This document shows, in pieces, positions 52,611 through 62,042 of a stretch of 64,000 bases of DNA; the first letter of the stretch is position 1; every line of letters starts with the position of its first letter. This stretch comes from Actinomadura sp. NBRC 104425. GTDB lineage: Bacteria; Actinomycetota; Actinomycetes; Streptosporangiales; Streptosporangiaceae. A program made the translations under genes and the position numbers. The notes under the pieces were generated by a model, which was not told the origin of the DNA, did not search any database, and saw only the letters and a list, made by a program, of their open reading frames with translations. The stretch is taken from positions 21,871-85,870 of the forward strand of contig NZ_BSTN01000024.1 of assembly GCF_030269545.1 (NCBI RefSeq), read 5' to 3'.

Positions 52611-53345
52611 TCAGGGCGTGCGGCGGCGCAGGGTGGCCGCGCCCAGCAGCAGGGCCAGCAGCGTGCACCCGGCGACGACCACGATGTCGCGCACCAGTTC
52701 GCCGCCGACGTCCGGCTCCCGGCTGACCTGCTGCATGGCATCCACCGCGTACGTCAGCGGCAGCACGTCCGAGATCGCCTCCAGCCAGGACGCCATCTGG
52801 TCGCGCGGCATGATCAGCCCGCACAGCAGCGCCTGCGGCAGCACGAACGCGGGCATGAACTGCACCGCCTGGAACTCGCTGCGGGCGAACGCGCTGGCGA
52901 ACAGACCCAGCGCCATGCCCAGCAGCGCGTCCAGCACCGCCACGAGCAGCAGTGCCCACCCGGACCCGGCCAGGTCCAGGCCGAGCCAGGTCAGCGAGAT
53001 CGCCAGCACCACGCCGACCTGCGCCAGCGCCAGCACGCCGAACGCCAGCGCGTAGCCGACCAGCAGGTCCAGGCGGCCCATCGGCATGGTCATCAGCCGT
53101 TCCAAGGTACCGCCGGCGCGTTCGCGCAGCGTGCCCACGCTGGTCACGATGAACATAATCACGAACGGGAACATGCCGAGCAGCATCGGCCCGATCCGGT
53201 CGAACAGCGTCGGCTGGTCGAACACGTACCGCAGCAGGATCATCAGCACGCTCGGCACGCCCACCATCAGCCCGATCGTGCCGTAGTCGTGCCGCAGCTG
53301 CGCCAGGATCCGCCGGGTGGTGGCCAGGGTGATCACCATGCTCAT
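52611..53345 (-). CDS. ABC-2 type transporter permease
   Basis: The 244-residue protein has six hydrophobic segments and matches the ABC-2 permease family. Visible blocks are VGTLRERAGGTLERLMTMPMGR near residue 75, typical of the cytoplasmic coupling region, and LPLTYAVDAMQQVS near residue 195. The start overlaps the ATPase stop (ATGA). With the ATPase it forms an export system of the drug/polymer type. The cargo is unknown. Confidence 0.9.
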   Translation of the reverse strand: MSMVITLATTRRILAQLRHDYGTIGLMVGVPSVLMILLRYVFDQPTLFDRIGPMLLGMFPFVIMFIVTSVGTLRERAGGTLERLMTMPMGRLDLLVGYALAFGVLALAQVGVVLAISLTWLGLDLAGSGWALLLVAVLDALLGMALGLFASAFARSEFQAVQFMPAFVLPQALLCGLIMPRDQMASWLEAISDVLPLTYAVDAMQQVSREPDVGGELVRDIVVVAGCTLLALLLGAATLRRRTP

Positions 53346-54079
53346 GACGTCCGGGCCTCCGTCCGCTCGCTGATCAGGTTCAAGAACGTCTGCTCCAGGT
53401 CGTCGGTGCCGGAGGCGGCGCGCAGCTCGGCGGGGGTGCCGTCGGCCAGGATCCGGCCCTCGCGCATCAGCAGCAGCCGGTCGGTGCGGCCCGCCTCGTC
53501 CATGACGTGGCTGGAGACGATCAGCGTGACGCCGCGGTCGGCCAGCCGCCGGAACAGCGCCCACAGCTCCTGGCGCAGCACCGGGTCGAGACCGACGGTC
53601 GGCTCGTCCAGCACCACCAGCTCGGGCGCGCCGAGCAGCGCGACGGCCAGGTTGGCGCGGCCGAGCTGCCCGCCCGACAGGGTGGCGACGAGCTGGTCGC
53701 GCTGGCGTTCGAGCCCGACCTCGGCGACCACGCGGTCCACGTCCGACCGCGGGGCGCCCAGTACGGAGGCGAAGTAGCGCAGGTTCTCGGTGACGCTGAG
53801 GTCGGCGTAGACGGCGGGCTGCTGGGTGGCGTAGCCGACACGGCGCCGCAGCGAGGGAGCGCCCGCGGGCTCACCGAGCACGGTCACGGTGCCGCTGGTG
53901 ACGATCTGCACCCCGACGATGGACCTGATCAGCGTCGTCTTACCGCATCCGCTGGGGCCCAGCAGGCCGACGATCGAGCCGCGCGGCACCTCGAACGTCA
54001 CCTCGTGCAGCACTTCCCGGCCGCCCCGCCGCACCCGCAGGCCGGCGACGCGCACCGCCGGAGCAGTAGAATTCATCAT
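53342..54079 (-). CDS. ABC transporter ATP-binding protein
   Basis: This 245-residue ATPase has Walker A GLLGPSGCGKTTLI near residue 38, signature LSGGQLGRANLAVAL near residue 134, Walker B LVVLDEPTVGLDP near residue 153, and the switch histidine in LIVSSHVMDEA near residue 185. No ribosome site is visible before the paired ATG codons (54079, 54076), so the transcript may be leaderless. It partners the ABC-2 permease and lies 50 bases downstream of the TetR regulator gene. Confidence 0.93.
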   Translation of the reverse strand: MMNSTAPAVRVAGLRVRRGGREVLHEVTFEVPRGSIVGLLGPSGCGKTTLIRSIVGVQIVTSGTVTVLGEPAGAPSLRRRVGYATQQPAVYADLSVTENLRYFASVLGAPRSDVDRVVAEVGLERQRDQLVATLSGGQLGRANLAVALLGAPELVVLDEPTVGLDPVLRQELWALFRRLADRGVTLIVSSHVMDEAGRTDRLLLMREGRILADGTPAELRAASGTDDLEQTFLNLISERTEARTS

Positions 54080-54129
54080 GTGTTGAAATTAAGTCCGTGC
54101 ATGTCCCGAGTCAAGGAATCGCGGGCAGG

Positions 54130-54786
54130 TCAGGAGGGTTCGTCGAGGTAGCGCTGGATGACGGGGGCCAGCAGCGCCACCAGCTCCTCGCGGCCGGCCG
54201 AGGCGATCGGCTCGACGCGCAGCACGTACCGCAGGAACATCACGCCGATCAACTGGCCGGCCGCCGCGTTGAGCCGAAGCCTGGGGATCTGGCCCGCTTC
54301 CGCCACCCGGCCGAACAGGGCCGAGGCCAGGAACTCGCGCACCGCCACCGCGGCCCGCTCGTTGGTCATGGCCGAGCGCAGCATCGCCAGGATCGGGGCC
54401 CGCCGCGCGTCGTCCTCCCAGACCGTCAGGAACGTGCGGACCATCGCCTCGCCGAGCCGTTCGCGGGGCGTCGCCATGATGCGCGGCAGGAACTCGCCGG
54501 GGTCCACCGGGAAGCGCATGGCCGCGGTGAAGACCCCCTCCTTGTTGCCGAAGTAGTGGTGCACCAGCGCCGGATCGACCCCCGCCGCCCGGGCGATCGA
54601 CCGCAGCGACGTGGCGTCGTACCCCTTCTCGGCGAACAGCGCGCGGGCCGCGTCGAGGATCTGGTCGCGGGTCTCGGACGGCCCGGGCCGCCGCCCCGGG
54701 CCCCGCCGCGCGCGCCCGCGCGGCCGCTCCCCCGCGTCGCCCGCGTCACCCCGGTCGCGTTCGGGGCGCGCAACCTCGATCATCAC
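54130..54786 (-). CDS. TetR-family transcriptional regulator
   Basis: The 218-residue protein has a basic, Arg/Gly-rich N-terminal extension (about 35 residues). A TetR helix-turn-helix follows (about 40-85, ARALFAEKGYDATSLRSIARAAGVDPALVHHYFGN). The C-terminal ligand domain resembles the TetR_C group that follows PLVHHYF-type heads. The GTG at 54786 overlaps the upstream isomerase stop. It precedes the ABC exporter and probably controls it and itself. The ligand is unknown. Confidence 0.88.
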   Translation of the reverse strand: MMIEVARPERDRGDAGDAGERPRGRARRGPGRRPGPSETRDQILDAARALFAEKGYDATSLRSIARAAGVDPALVHHYFGNKEGVFTAAMRFPVDPGEFLPRIMATPRERLGEAMVRTFLTVWEDDARRAPILAMLRSAMTNERAAVAVREFLASALFGRVAEAGQIPRLRLNAAAGQLIGVMFLRYVLRVEPIASAGREELVALLAPVIQRYLDEPS

Positions 54787-55679
54787 GCTCCCCGCGGGGA
54801 GATCTCACCGCCCGGGGTGACCTCCCAGGTGCGCGCCTGCTCGTCCGGGGCGGCCGCCGCCAGATGCAGACGGGCGAACGCCAGCGCCTCGGCCAGGTCC
54901 TCCATGCGCTCGGCGCGGCTGTTGGCGCGGCGCGTGTTGACCTCCAGCACGATGTGGCCGCGGTAGCCGTCGGCGGCCAGCCGCTCCAGGAACGGCCCGC
55001 ACGGCTGGTTGCCGCGCCCCGGCACCAGGTGCTCGTCCTTGTTGGTGACGCCGACGCCGTCGGCCAGGTGGACGTGGCGCAGCCGCTCGCCGAGCCGCCC
55101 GGCCATGTCCATCGCGTCCGAGCCGGACACCGCGGTGTGCGACAGGTCCAGCGTGACGTACGGGTAGTCCTGGTTGACGGGGTTCCAGTCCGGGGCGTAC
55201 ATGCCCGCCTCGGCGCCCCGGGCCTTGAGCGGGAACATGTTCTCCACCGCGAACAGGACGTCCGTCTCGTCCTGCATGCGGGCCAGGCCCTGGACGAACT
55301 CGCGCGCGTACTCGCGCTGCCAGCGGAACGGCGGGTGGACGACGACCACATCGGCGCCCAGGGCCTCGGCGACCTCCTTGGACCGCACCAGCTTGCCCCA
55401 CGGCTCGCGGCCCCACACCCGCTGCGTGAGCAGCAGGCACGGGGCGTGGATCGAGCGGATGGGCACCTGGTGGTAGTCCGACAGGCGGCGCAGAACGTTG
55501 AGGTCCTGCGAGGACGCGTCCGTGGACACCATGATCTCCACGCCGTCGTACCCCAGCAGCGCCGCGATCTCGAAGGCGCTCGGCACCTTCTCCGGATAGA
55601 CCGACGCGGTGGACAGCGTGATCGGCGCGTCCGGCACGCGGATCGCGGGCGGAACGGCGCCGTTGTGCTGCGGGGTCAA
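54783..55679 (-). CDS. Sugar phosphate isomerase/epimerase-like TIM-barrel protein
   Basis: The 298-residue protein belongs to the xylose-isomerase-like TIM-barrel (AP endonuclease 2) superfamily. Strand-end blocks are LGYDGVEIMVSTDASSQD near residue 45, DVVVVHPPFRWQREYA near residue 110, VLFAVENMFPL near residue 145, YVTLDLSHTAVSG near residue 180 and RHVHLADGVGV near residue 210, supplying the usual Glu/Asp/His metal ligands. The TTG at 55679 has a GAGGGAG ribosome site and fits better than longer frames. It overlaps the TetR gene. The substrate is unknown. Confidence 0.83.
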   Translation of the reverse strand: MTPQHNGAVPPAIRVPDAPITLSTASVYPEKVPSAFEIAALLGYDGVEIMVSTDASSQDLNVLRRLSDYHQVPIRSIHAPCLLLTQRVWGREPWGKLVRSKEVAEALGADVVVVHPPFRWQREYAREFVQGLARMQDETDVLFAVENMFPLKARGAEAGMYAPDWNPVNQDYPYVTLDLSHTAVSGSDAMDMAGRLGERLRHVHLADGVGVTNKDEHLVPGRGNQPCGPFLERLAADGYRGHIVLEVNTRRANSRAERMEDLAEALAFARLHLAAAAPDEQARTWEVTPGGEISPRGA

Positions 55680-55971
55680 GGCTCCCTCGCCATAATGTCG
55701 CTCGGCAGTTTGTCGCTCGGGTGTCCGTCGTGCGCTCCGCCGCACGGACCGGAGCAGCGGGCCGACCCGTCCCGGGGTCCGTCCGCGGTCCCGCCCCTCG
55801 GATCGCTCTTTGGGGCCGGACCGGCTTCGGCGGCCCCCGGCCCCGGTCCGGGGCTCCGCTCCGCCGACGGCGCTCACGCAACGCAAAGCCTATGCGCCCG
55901 GACGTCCGAAGTTACCCTCCGACCCAGGTGATCTTATTTGGCGCGGCGCCGGATGACTACGCTCTGTCCTC

Positions 55972-56670
55972 GTGGCCGAGATCGCTGCGGGCGCCGTGCC
56001 CAGCCCCAACATCTGGAACTTCCCCCAGGTCTACGAGATCGAGAACCGTGCCGTGGACCCCGACGGCGCGCTGGAGTCGGCGATGTGGCAGCTTCGTCCC
56101 TGGGCCGGGGCGACGGTGCTCGACCTCGGCTGCGGCACCGGCTTCCACCTGCCGCGGTTCGCCCGCGAGGCGGCGCGGGTGGTCGGCGTGGAGCCGCATT
56201 CGGCGCTGGCCGCCGCGGCCCGGCGGCGGGTGCGCGACCTGCCGAACGTCGCGGTCCGCGTCGGCGCCGCCCAGTCCATCCCGCTTCCGGACGCTTCGGT
56301 GGACGTCGCGCACGCGCGGTGGGCGTACTTCTTCGGCCCCGGCTGCGAACCGGGGCTGGCCGAGCTGTCCCGGGTGGTGCGGCGCGGCGGCGCGATCTTC
56401 ATCATCGACAACGACGCCACCCGCTCGACGTTCGGCCGCTGGTTCCGGCGCTGGCTGCCCTCCTACGACCCGGCCGCGGTCGAGCGGTTCTGGTCCCGGC
56501 AGGGCTTCGCCCGTGAGCCGCTGATGATCCGCTGGTCGTTCGCCGACCGGGACGACCTGGCCGCCGTGCTGCGCATCGAGTTCCCCGCCGAGCTGGCCGA
56601 GGAGTTCCTGCGCGAGCACGAGGGCTGCGAGGTGGACTACGCCGTCAACCTCTGGTGGCGCCGCACCTGA
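55972..56670 (+). CDS. Class I SAM-dependent methyltransferase
   Basis: The 232-residue protein has the SAM-binding motif VLDLGCGTGFHLPRFA near residue 49 and the acidic second motif VVGVEPHSALAAAA near residue 69. The core is UbiE/Methyltransf_11-like. The N-terminal block NIWNFPQVYEIENRAVDPDG and the C-terminal VNLWWRR are conserved-looking, but no specific substrate can be named. The start is GTG at 55972 and the gene stands alone. Confidence 0.85.
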   Translation: MAEIAAGAVPSPNIWNFPQVYEIENRAVDPDGALESAMWQLRPWAGATVLDLGCGTGFHLPRFAREAARVVGVEPHSALAAAARRRVRDLPNVAVRVGAAQSIPLPDASVDVAHARWAYFFGPGCEPGLAELSRVVRRGGAIFIIDNDATRSTFGRWFRRWLPSYDPAAVERFWSRQGFAREPLMIRWSFADRDDLAAVLRIEFPAELAEEFLREHEGCEVDYAVNLWWRRT

Positions 56671-56929
56671 CGCGCCCCGCCCGGCTGCCGCACCCGACGT
56701 CCCCTGCCTGACGCGCCTTGCCCAGCGCGCGCCGCCCGAGGCGCCCTGCCCGGCGCCCGGCGCCGGGTCCGCGCACGGCGCCGCACCGGCGGGCGGCGCG
56801 GAGACGGCGCCGAGGTCACCCGACGGTTACTGACTGGTTGGTCACACCCGTTCGTCAGGTCTGGCCGCCAGTGGACGCGCTGTACAACAATCCAACCGCC
56901 ATCGCCACCTCGACGGGAGGGGACCCGAC

Positions 56930-57991
56930 ATGGGCCGTACCGCACGGACGAGCCGAGCCATCCTCACCGCCACCGCGCTGGGCGCGGGCGCCGCCGGCGC
57001 CGGACTGGCCGCCCAGCGCCGCGCCGTACGCCGCCTGCGCATGCGCCCCGACCCCTACGCCGCGGAGCCGTTCGGCTCCCTGCGCGGCCGCCCCGTGCCG
57101 GTGCGCGCCGACGACGGCACCCGGCTGTACGCCGAGATCGACGGCGAGGACCGCACCGACCTGGCGGTCGTGTTCTGCCACGGCTGGACGCTCAACCAGG
57201 ACTCCTGGCACTTCCAGCGCAAGGCCCTGCGCGGCCGCGCCCGCCTGGTGTTCTGGGACCAGCGCGGCCACGGCCGCTCCGACGGCGGCGACCGCGCCGG
57301 CTACGGGCTGCCCCGCCTGGCGCACGACCTGGCCGCCGTGATCGACCAGACCGTCCCCGCCGAGACCCCGGTCGTGCTGGTCGGCCACTCCATGGGCGGC
57401 ATGACGATCATGCGTTACGCCGACGAGTACGCCGACCGGATCGGCGGCAAGGTGGTGGGCGCGGCCCTGGTGTGCACGTCGTCCGGCGGGCTCGGCCAGG
57501 CCCCGCTGGGCCTGCCCGCCTTCCTGGCGCGCACCACGCAGCGGGTGGTCCCCCCGGCGCTGCGCGCGGCCGGCGCGGGCGCGGCCCTCATCGAGAAGGT
57601 GCGCCACCTGGGCCGCGGCGGCTCGCTACTGGTCGAAGACCTCATCGCGTTCGGCCCGGACGCCAGCCCGGCCGCGCTGGAGTTCAGCGAGCAGATGCTC
57701 GCCGAGACCCGCATGGACGCGCTGTTCGACTTCCTGCACTCGATGATCAGCACCGAGGTGATCAGCGAGTGCGCCACCCTGGCCCCCGCCGACACGCTGG
57801 TCATCGGCGCGGAGAACGACCGCCTCACCCCGGTCGAGCACAGCATCAAGATCGCCGAGTGTGTGCCGTCGGCGCGCCTCGAGGTCATCTCGACGACCGG
57901 TCACATGGCCATGCTGGAACGTCCGGACGTCGTCACCGGCCACCTGGGCGACCTCATCGAGCGCGTCCGCAAGTCCTCCGCCGCGGCCTGA
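56930..57991 (+). CDS. Alpha/beta hydrolase
   Basis: The 353-residue protein begins with a basic segment and a hydrophobic stretch (about 10-28, AILTATALGAGAAGAGLAA), which could be a membrane anchor or signal. The alpha/beta hydrolase fold follows: VVFCHGWTLNQDSW near residue 80, WDQRGHGRSDGG near residue 109, nucleophile VLVGHSMGGMTIM near residue 150, late Asp in IGAENDRLTPVEH and His in STTGHMAMLE. The catalytic triad is complete. The ATG has a GGGAGGGG ribosome site. The substrate is unknown. Confidence 0.87.
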   Translation: MGRTARTSRAILTATALGAGAAGAGLAAQRRAVRRLRMRPDPYAAEPFGSLRGRPVPVRADDGTRLYAEIDGEDRTDLAVVFCHGWTLNQDSWHFQRKALRGRARLVFWDQRGHGRSDGGDRAGYGLPRLAHDLAAVIDQTVPAETPVVLVGHSMGGMTIMRYADEYADRIGGKVVGAALVCTSSGGLGQAPLGLPAFLARTTQRVVPPALRAAGAGAALIEKVRHLGRGGSLLVEDLIAFGPDASPAALEFSEQMLAETRMDALFDFLHSMISTEVISECATLAPADTLVIGAENDRLTPVEHSIKIAECVPSARLEVISTTGHMAMLERPDVVTGHLGDLIERVRKSSAAA

Positions 57992-58044
57992 CCCGCGCGT
58001 CGCCGCCTCGCGCGCCGCGGCCTGGGCCGGGTGGCCGGCCCGGC

Positions 58045-58929
58045 TCAGGCCAGGCGGCTGCTGTCCAGGCGGCTTCTGGCCAGGACGTCCACCACGCGGT
58101 CGGCGACCTCACGCATGCCGGCGGCGTTGGGGTGCACAGGCGCGGCCGCGTTCGACGGCAGGATGCCCTCGACCCACCTGCGTCCGGCCGGGGCGCACAT
58201 GTCGTGGCCCTCGCCGCCCTCGTAGGCGTCGACGAAGTCGGCGCCGTGGGCGCGGGCCCGCTCGGCCAGCACCCGGTTGAGGTCGCGGTGCAGGCGGTTG
58301 AGGAACGCCAGGTCGCCCCGCGCCACCGGGACCGCCGGCCAGCAGCCCGGCGCGTCGGGCAGCAGCCGCAGGTAGCCGACGACCATGATGCGGGCGCGCG
58401 GCGCCCGGGCGCGGATCCGGCGCAGCGCGCCGTCGAGCAGCGGACGGACCTTGTCGGGACGCTCGCTGTAGACGTCGGCGTACCGCTGGGCGCACGGCGC
58501 GCCGAGCGGGTTGGTGGTGCTGGCCAGGCCGCAGGCGGCCAGAATCTCGGCGAACCCCGCGTCGTTGCCGCCGATGCCCACGGTGACCAGGGCGGTGTTG
58601 CGCGTCAGCGCGTTCAGCTGCGGGGGGTTGATGCCCAGCGGGGTGCGCTGCGGCGCCGTCAGGTTGCGGATGCGGGCGCTGGTGCAGCTGACGTCGGTGA
58701 GCCGCAGCCGCAGCCGCGCGGCGACCAGCGACGGGTAGTTGCGATTGGAACGCAGGCAGCCGACCGGTGTGCCGGTCTGGCGCGGGATGAGCGGCCCGGC
58801 GGTGAAGGAGTCGCCGAGCGCCACGTACCGCTCGCCCGCCGCCGTCCGGGCGTGCCCGGCCGCCGCCGGCATGCCCGCCAGCAGCACCGCCGTGACCGCG
58901 CCGACGCCGAGTACCCGTCTCCCCCGCAT
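58045..58929 (-). CDS. Secreted SGNH/GDSL hydrolase
   Basis: The 294-residue protein has a signal peptide (about residues 1-27, Arg-rich start, hydrophobic VGAVTAVLLAGMPAAAGHA). The SGNH lipase fold follows, with nucleophile block VALGDSFTAGPLIP near residue 37, GIGGNDAGFAEIL near residue 118, and C-terminal VHPNAAGMREVAD near residue 270. Six or so cysteines in the mature part suggest disulfides, as in secreted Streptomyces lipases. I use the ATG at 58929. It converges with the alpha/beta hydrolase gene, with a 53-base gap. Confidence 0.87.
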   Translation of the reverse strand: MRGRRVLGVGAVTAVLLAGMPAAAGHARTAAGERYVALGDSFTAGPLIPRQTGTPVGCLRSNRNYPSLVAARLRLRLTDVSCTSARIRNLTAPQRTPLGINPPQLNALTRNTALVTVGIGGNDAGFAEILAACGLASTTNPLGAPCAQRYADVYSERPDKVRPLLDGALRRIRARAPRARIMVVGYLRLLPDAPGCWPAVPVARGDLAFLNRLHRDLNRVLAERARAHGADFVDAYEGGEGHDMCAPAGRRWVEGILPSNAAAPVHPNAAGMREVADRVVDVLARSRLDSSRLA

Positions 58930-59129
58930 GATCACCGGTCCTCTCGATCGGGCCGCGGACGACCACGCGGCCTCCCACCAGAAGCACACGACCGGACCGA
59001 CCATACGTGATCGACACACGCGACGTCATCAGTCGATTACCGACAGTGATGCAATCCTTTACCGCCGGGCAAGGCCGGCGAGGGCATCGGACGCGCGGAG
59101 TGTCGGCCGCGGCCCGTACTGTTCGGGCC

Positions 59130-60647
59130 ATGGCGAAGGCGAAGACGGCGAAGGCCACCTACCGCTGCTCGGAGTGCGGCTGGCAGACCTCCAAGTGGGT
59201 GGGCCGTTGCGGCGAGTGCCAGACCTGGGGCTCGGTCGGCGAGGCGGGCGCGGCCGCACCGCCCCGGGTGGTGTCCGCCGGGCCCGTCAGCGCACCCGCC
59301 CGCCCCATCGGCCAGGTGGACGTGCGGGCGGCGCAGACCCGCCCCACCGGCCTGGACGAACTCGACCGCGTGCTCGGCGGCGGCATGGTGCCCGGAGCCG
59401 TGCTGCTGCTCGCCGGGGAGCCGGGCATCGGCAAGTCCACGCTGCTGCTGGAGGTCGCCGCGCTCGCCTCCACCGGCGCCGGGGAGGCGTCCGGCGGCGG
59501 CCGTGCGGGGCGTGCCCCCGGCGCGCAGACGGGCGGCGGCGCCGTCCCCCGGCAGGGCGGCCCGGCCGACGCACCCGGGGGCGGCCGCACGCCCGTGCTG
59601 TACGTGACGGGCGAGGAGTCGGCCGAGCAGGTGCGGCTGCGCGCCGACCGGGTCGGCGCCATCACCGACGACCTGTACCTGGCCGCCGAGACCGAGCTGT
59701 CGGCGGTGCTCGGCCACATCGAAGCCGTCGACCCCGCGCTGCTGGTCGTCGACTCCATCCAGACCATCGGCAGCGCCGAGGTCGACGGCGCGCCCGGCGG
59801 CGTCACCCAGATCCGCGAGGTCACCGCCAACCTGATCCGCGTGGCCAAGGAGCGCGGCATGACCGCGGTGCTCGTCGGCCACGTCACCAAGGAGGGCGCG
59901 ATCGCCGGGCCGCGGCTGCTGGAGCACCTGGTCGACGTCGTGCTGTACTTCGAGGGCGACCGGCACAGCCGGCTGCGCATGATCCGCGCGGTGAAGAACC
60001 GCTACGGCCCCACCGACGAGCTCGGCTGCTTCGACCTGTCCGAGGTCGGCATCGTCGGGGTGGCCGACCCCAGCGGGCTGTTTCTGACCCGCCGCGACGA
60101 ACCCGTCCCGGGCACCTGCGTGACGGTGACGCTGGAGGGCCGCCGCCCGCTGGTCGCCGAGGTGCAGGCGCTGGTCGCCAAGTCCTACCTGCCGTCCCCG
60201 CGCCGCGCGTCCTCCGGCCTGGACTCCTCCCGGGTCGCCATGGTCCTGGCGGTGCTGGCCCAGCGCTGCAAGATCTCCATGCACGAGCAGGACGTGTACG
60301 TCTCCACGGTCGGCGGCGTCCGGCTTACCGAGACCTCCGTCGACCTGGCGCTGGCCCTGGCCGTCGCCGGGTCCACCGTCGACCAGCCGCTGTCGGCCCA
60401 GCTCATCGCGCTCGGCGAGGTCGGCCTGGCCGGCGAGGTGCGGGTCGTGCCGGGCGTCCAGCGCCGGCTGGCCGAGGCCGCCCGGCTGGGGTTCAAGTAC
60501 GCGGTGGTGCCCTGCGGCTCCCTCGACCTCGGCGACGGCACGCCGCTCAAGCGCGCCGACCCGCTGCTGACCAGCTACGAGGGCATGAAGGTCATGGAGG
60601 TCGACAGCCTCACCCAGGCGCTGCAGGTCGCCTTCACCGCCCCCTGA
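59130..60647 (+). CDS. radA: DNA repair protein RadA
   Basis: RadA is a RecA-like ATPase that promotes branch migration in recombination. The 505-residue protein has an N-terminal zinc finger (CSECGWQT at residue 13, CGEC at 27), Walker A LLAGEPGIGKSTLLLE near residue 94, the RadA-specific KNRYG motif near residue 289, and a C-terminal Lon-protease-like domain. A Gly/Ala/Pro-rich insertion of about 40 residues (about 114-153) breaks the RecA core after the Walker A helix. I use the ATG at 59130. disA follows 273 bases downstream. Confidence 0.95.
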   Translation: MAKAKTAKATYRCSECGWQTSKWVGRCGECQTWGSVGEAGAAAPPRVVSAGPVSAPARPIGQVDVRAAQTRPTGLDELDRVLGGGMVPGAVLLLAGEPGIGKSTLLLEVAALASTGAGEASGGGRAGRAPGAQTGGGAVPRQGGPADAPGGGRTPVLYVTGEESAEQVRLRADRVGAITDDLYLAAETELSAVLGHIEAVDPALLVVDSIQTIGSAEVDGAPGGVTQIREVTANLIRVAKERGMTAVLVGHVTKEGAIAGPRLLEHLVDVVLYFEGDRHSRLRMIRAVKNRYGPTDELGCFDLSEVGIVGVADPSGLFLTRRDEPVPGTCVTVTLEGRRPLVAEVQALVAKSYLPSPRRASSGLDSSRVAMVLAVLAQRCKISMHEQDVYVSTVGGVRLTETSVDLALALAVAGSTVDQPLSAQLIALGEVGLAGEVRVVPGVQRRLAEAARLGFKYAVVPCGSLDLGDGTPLKRADPLLTSYEGMKVMEVDSLTQALQVAFTAP

Positions 60648-60920
60648 CCGCCCCCGGCGACCGGTTCGGGTCACATGACCGGGACGGAGGGACCCGCGTA
60701 ATATCTCCAGGGCCGCCGAAGCGGCGGCGCCGGCCTGTGGAGACCACGCAGGACCGCACGCGGCGGCCCGGAGTCGGCGAAGCAGGACCCGCCCGCGGCC
60801 GCCAGTACGGCGTGACGGGCGGCATCCCTCTCGGCCGGAAGGGGGACAACCAACCACGGGAGAAACCCGTCCGCGGGCTCCTCGATAAACTGACGCCGAC
60901 CAGAGACCTCCGGGGGCCAG

Positions 60921-62003
60921 GTGCCAACACACGACAAGGGTCATGACGAACGACGCCGCGCCACGCTCGCCGCGGTAGCCCCGGGCACCGCGATTCGCGA
61001 CGGACTGGAGCGCATCCTGCGGGGGCACACCGGAGCCCTTATCGTCCTCGGCTACGACAAGCTCGTCGAGGACCTGTGCACCGGCGGATTCGAACTGGAC
61101 GTGCAGTTCTCCGCCACCCGCCTGCGCGAGCTGGCCAAGATGGACGGGGCCATCGTCCTGGACGACACGCACACGCGGATCGTGCGCGCCGCGGTGCACC
61201 TGGTCCCGGACTCGACGATCCCCACCGAGGAGTCCGGCACCCGGCACCGCACCGCCGAGCGGGTCGCCCGGCAGACCGGCCATCCGGTGATCTCGGTGAG
61301 CCAGTCGATGCACATCATCGCGCTGTACCTCGACGGCACCCGCTACGTGCTGGAGGACTCGGCCGCGATCTTGTCCAAGGCCAACCAGGCGCTCGCCACG
61401 CTCGAACGCTACAAGCTGCGGCTGGACGAGGTGTCCGGCACGCTGTCGGCGCTGGAGATCGAGGACCTGGTCACGGTGCGGGACGTCAGCGCGGTCGTCC
61501 AGCGCCTGGAGATGGTCCGCCGCATCGCCGACGAGATCGAGGGCTATGTGGTCGAGCTCGGCACCGACGGCCGGCTGCTGTCGCTGCAGCTGGACGAGCT
61601 GGTGTCCGGGGTGGACGTCGACCGCGAGCTGATCGTGCGCGACTACCCGTCCGAGGACGCCCGCACCCGCGGCGTGGCCGCGGTGCTGGAGGCGCTGGAC
61701 GGGCTGTCGGCCAACGAGCTGCTCGACCTGTCCACGGTCGCCGAGGTGATGGGCTTCTCCGGCCCCGACGCCCTCGACCTGCCGGTCAGCCCCAAGGGGT
61801 ACCGCCTGCTGGCCAAGGTGCCGCGGCTGCCCGGCATGGTGGTCGAACGGCTGGTCGAGCATTTCGGCGGCCTGCAGAAGCTCCTGGCCGCCGGGATCGA
61901 GGACCTGCAGGCGGTCGGCGGCGTCGGCGAGTCCCGGGCCCGCAGCGTCCGCGAGGGCCTGTCCCGCCTCGCCGAGTCCTCGATCCTGGAACGCTACGTG
62001 TGA
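60921..62003 (+). CDS. disA: DNA integrity scanning diadenylate cyclase DisA
   Basis: DisA makes cyclic di-AMP and scans DNA for branched structures that stop the cyclase. The 360-residue protein has the cyclase domain (about 15-150) with DGAIVLDD at 75-82 and GTRHRTAER at 106-114, both required motifs. A helical linker follows, then a C-terminal HhH DNA-binding domain (DLQAVGGVGESRARSVREGL near residue 330). The start is a GTG at 60921. The radA-disA order is conserved, and RadA is known to influence DisA in other bacteria. Confidence 0.96.
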   Translation: MPTHDKGHDERRRATLAAVAPGTAIRDGLERILRGHTGALIVLGYDKLVEDLCTGGFELDVQFSATRLRELAKMDGAIVLDDTHTRIVRAAVHLVPDSTIPTEESGTRHRTAERVARQTGHPVISVSQSMHIIALYLDGTRYVLEDSAAILSKANQALATLERYKLRLDEVSGTLSALEIEDLVTVRDVSAVVQRLEMVRRIADEIEGYVVELGTDGRLLSLQLDELVSGVDVDRELIVRDYPSEDARTRGVAAVLEALDGLSANELLDLSTVAEVMGFSGPDALDLPVSPKGYRLLAKVPRLPGMVVERLVEHFGGLQKLLAAGIEDLQAVGGVGESRARSVREGLSRLAESSILERYV

Positions 62004-62042
62004 CGTCCCGGCCGTCCCCGAGACGGCCGGGCCGCCGTACCC

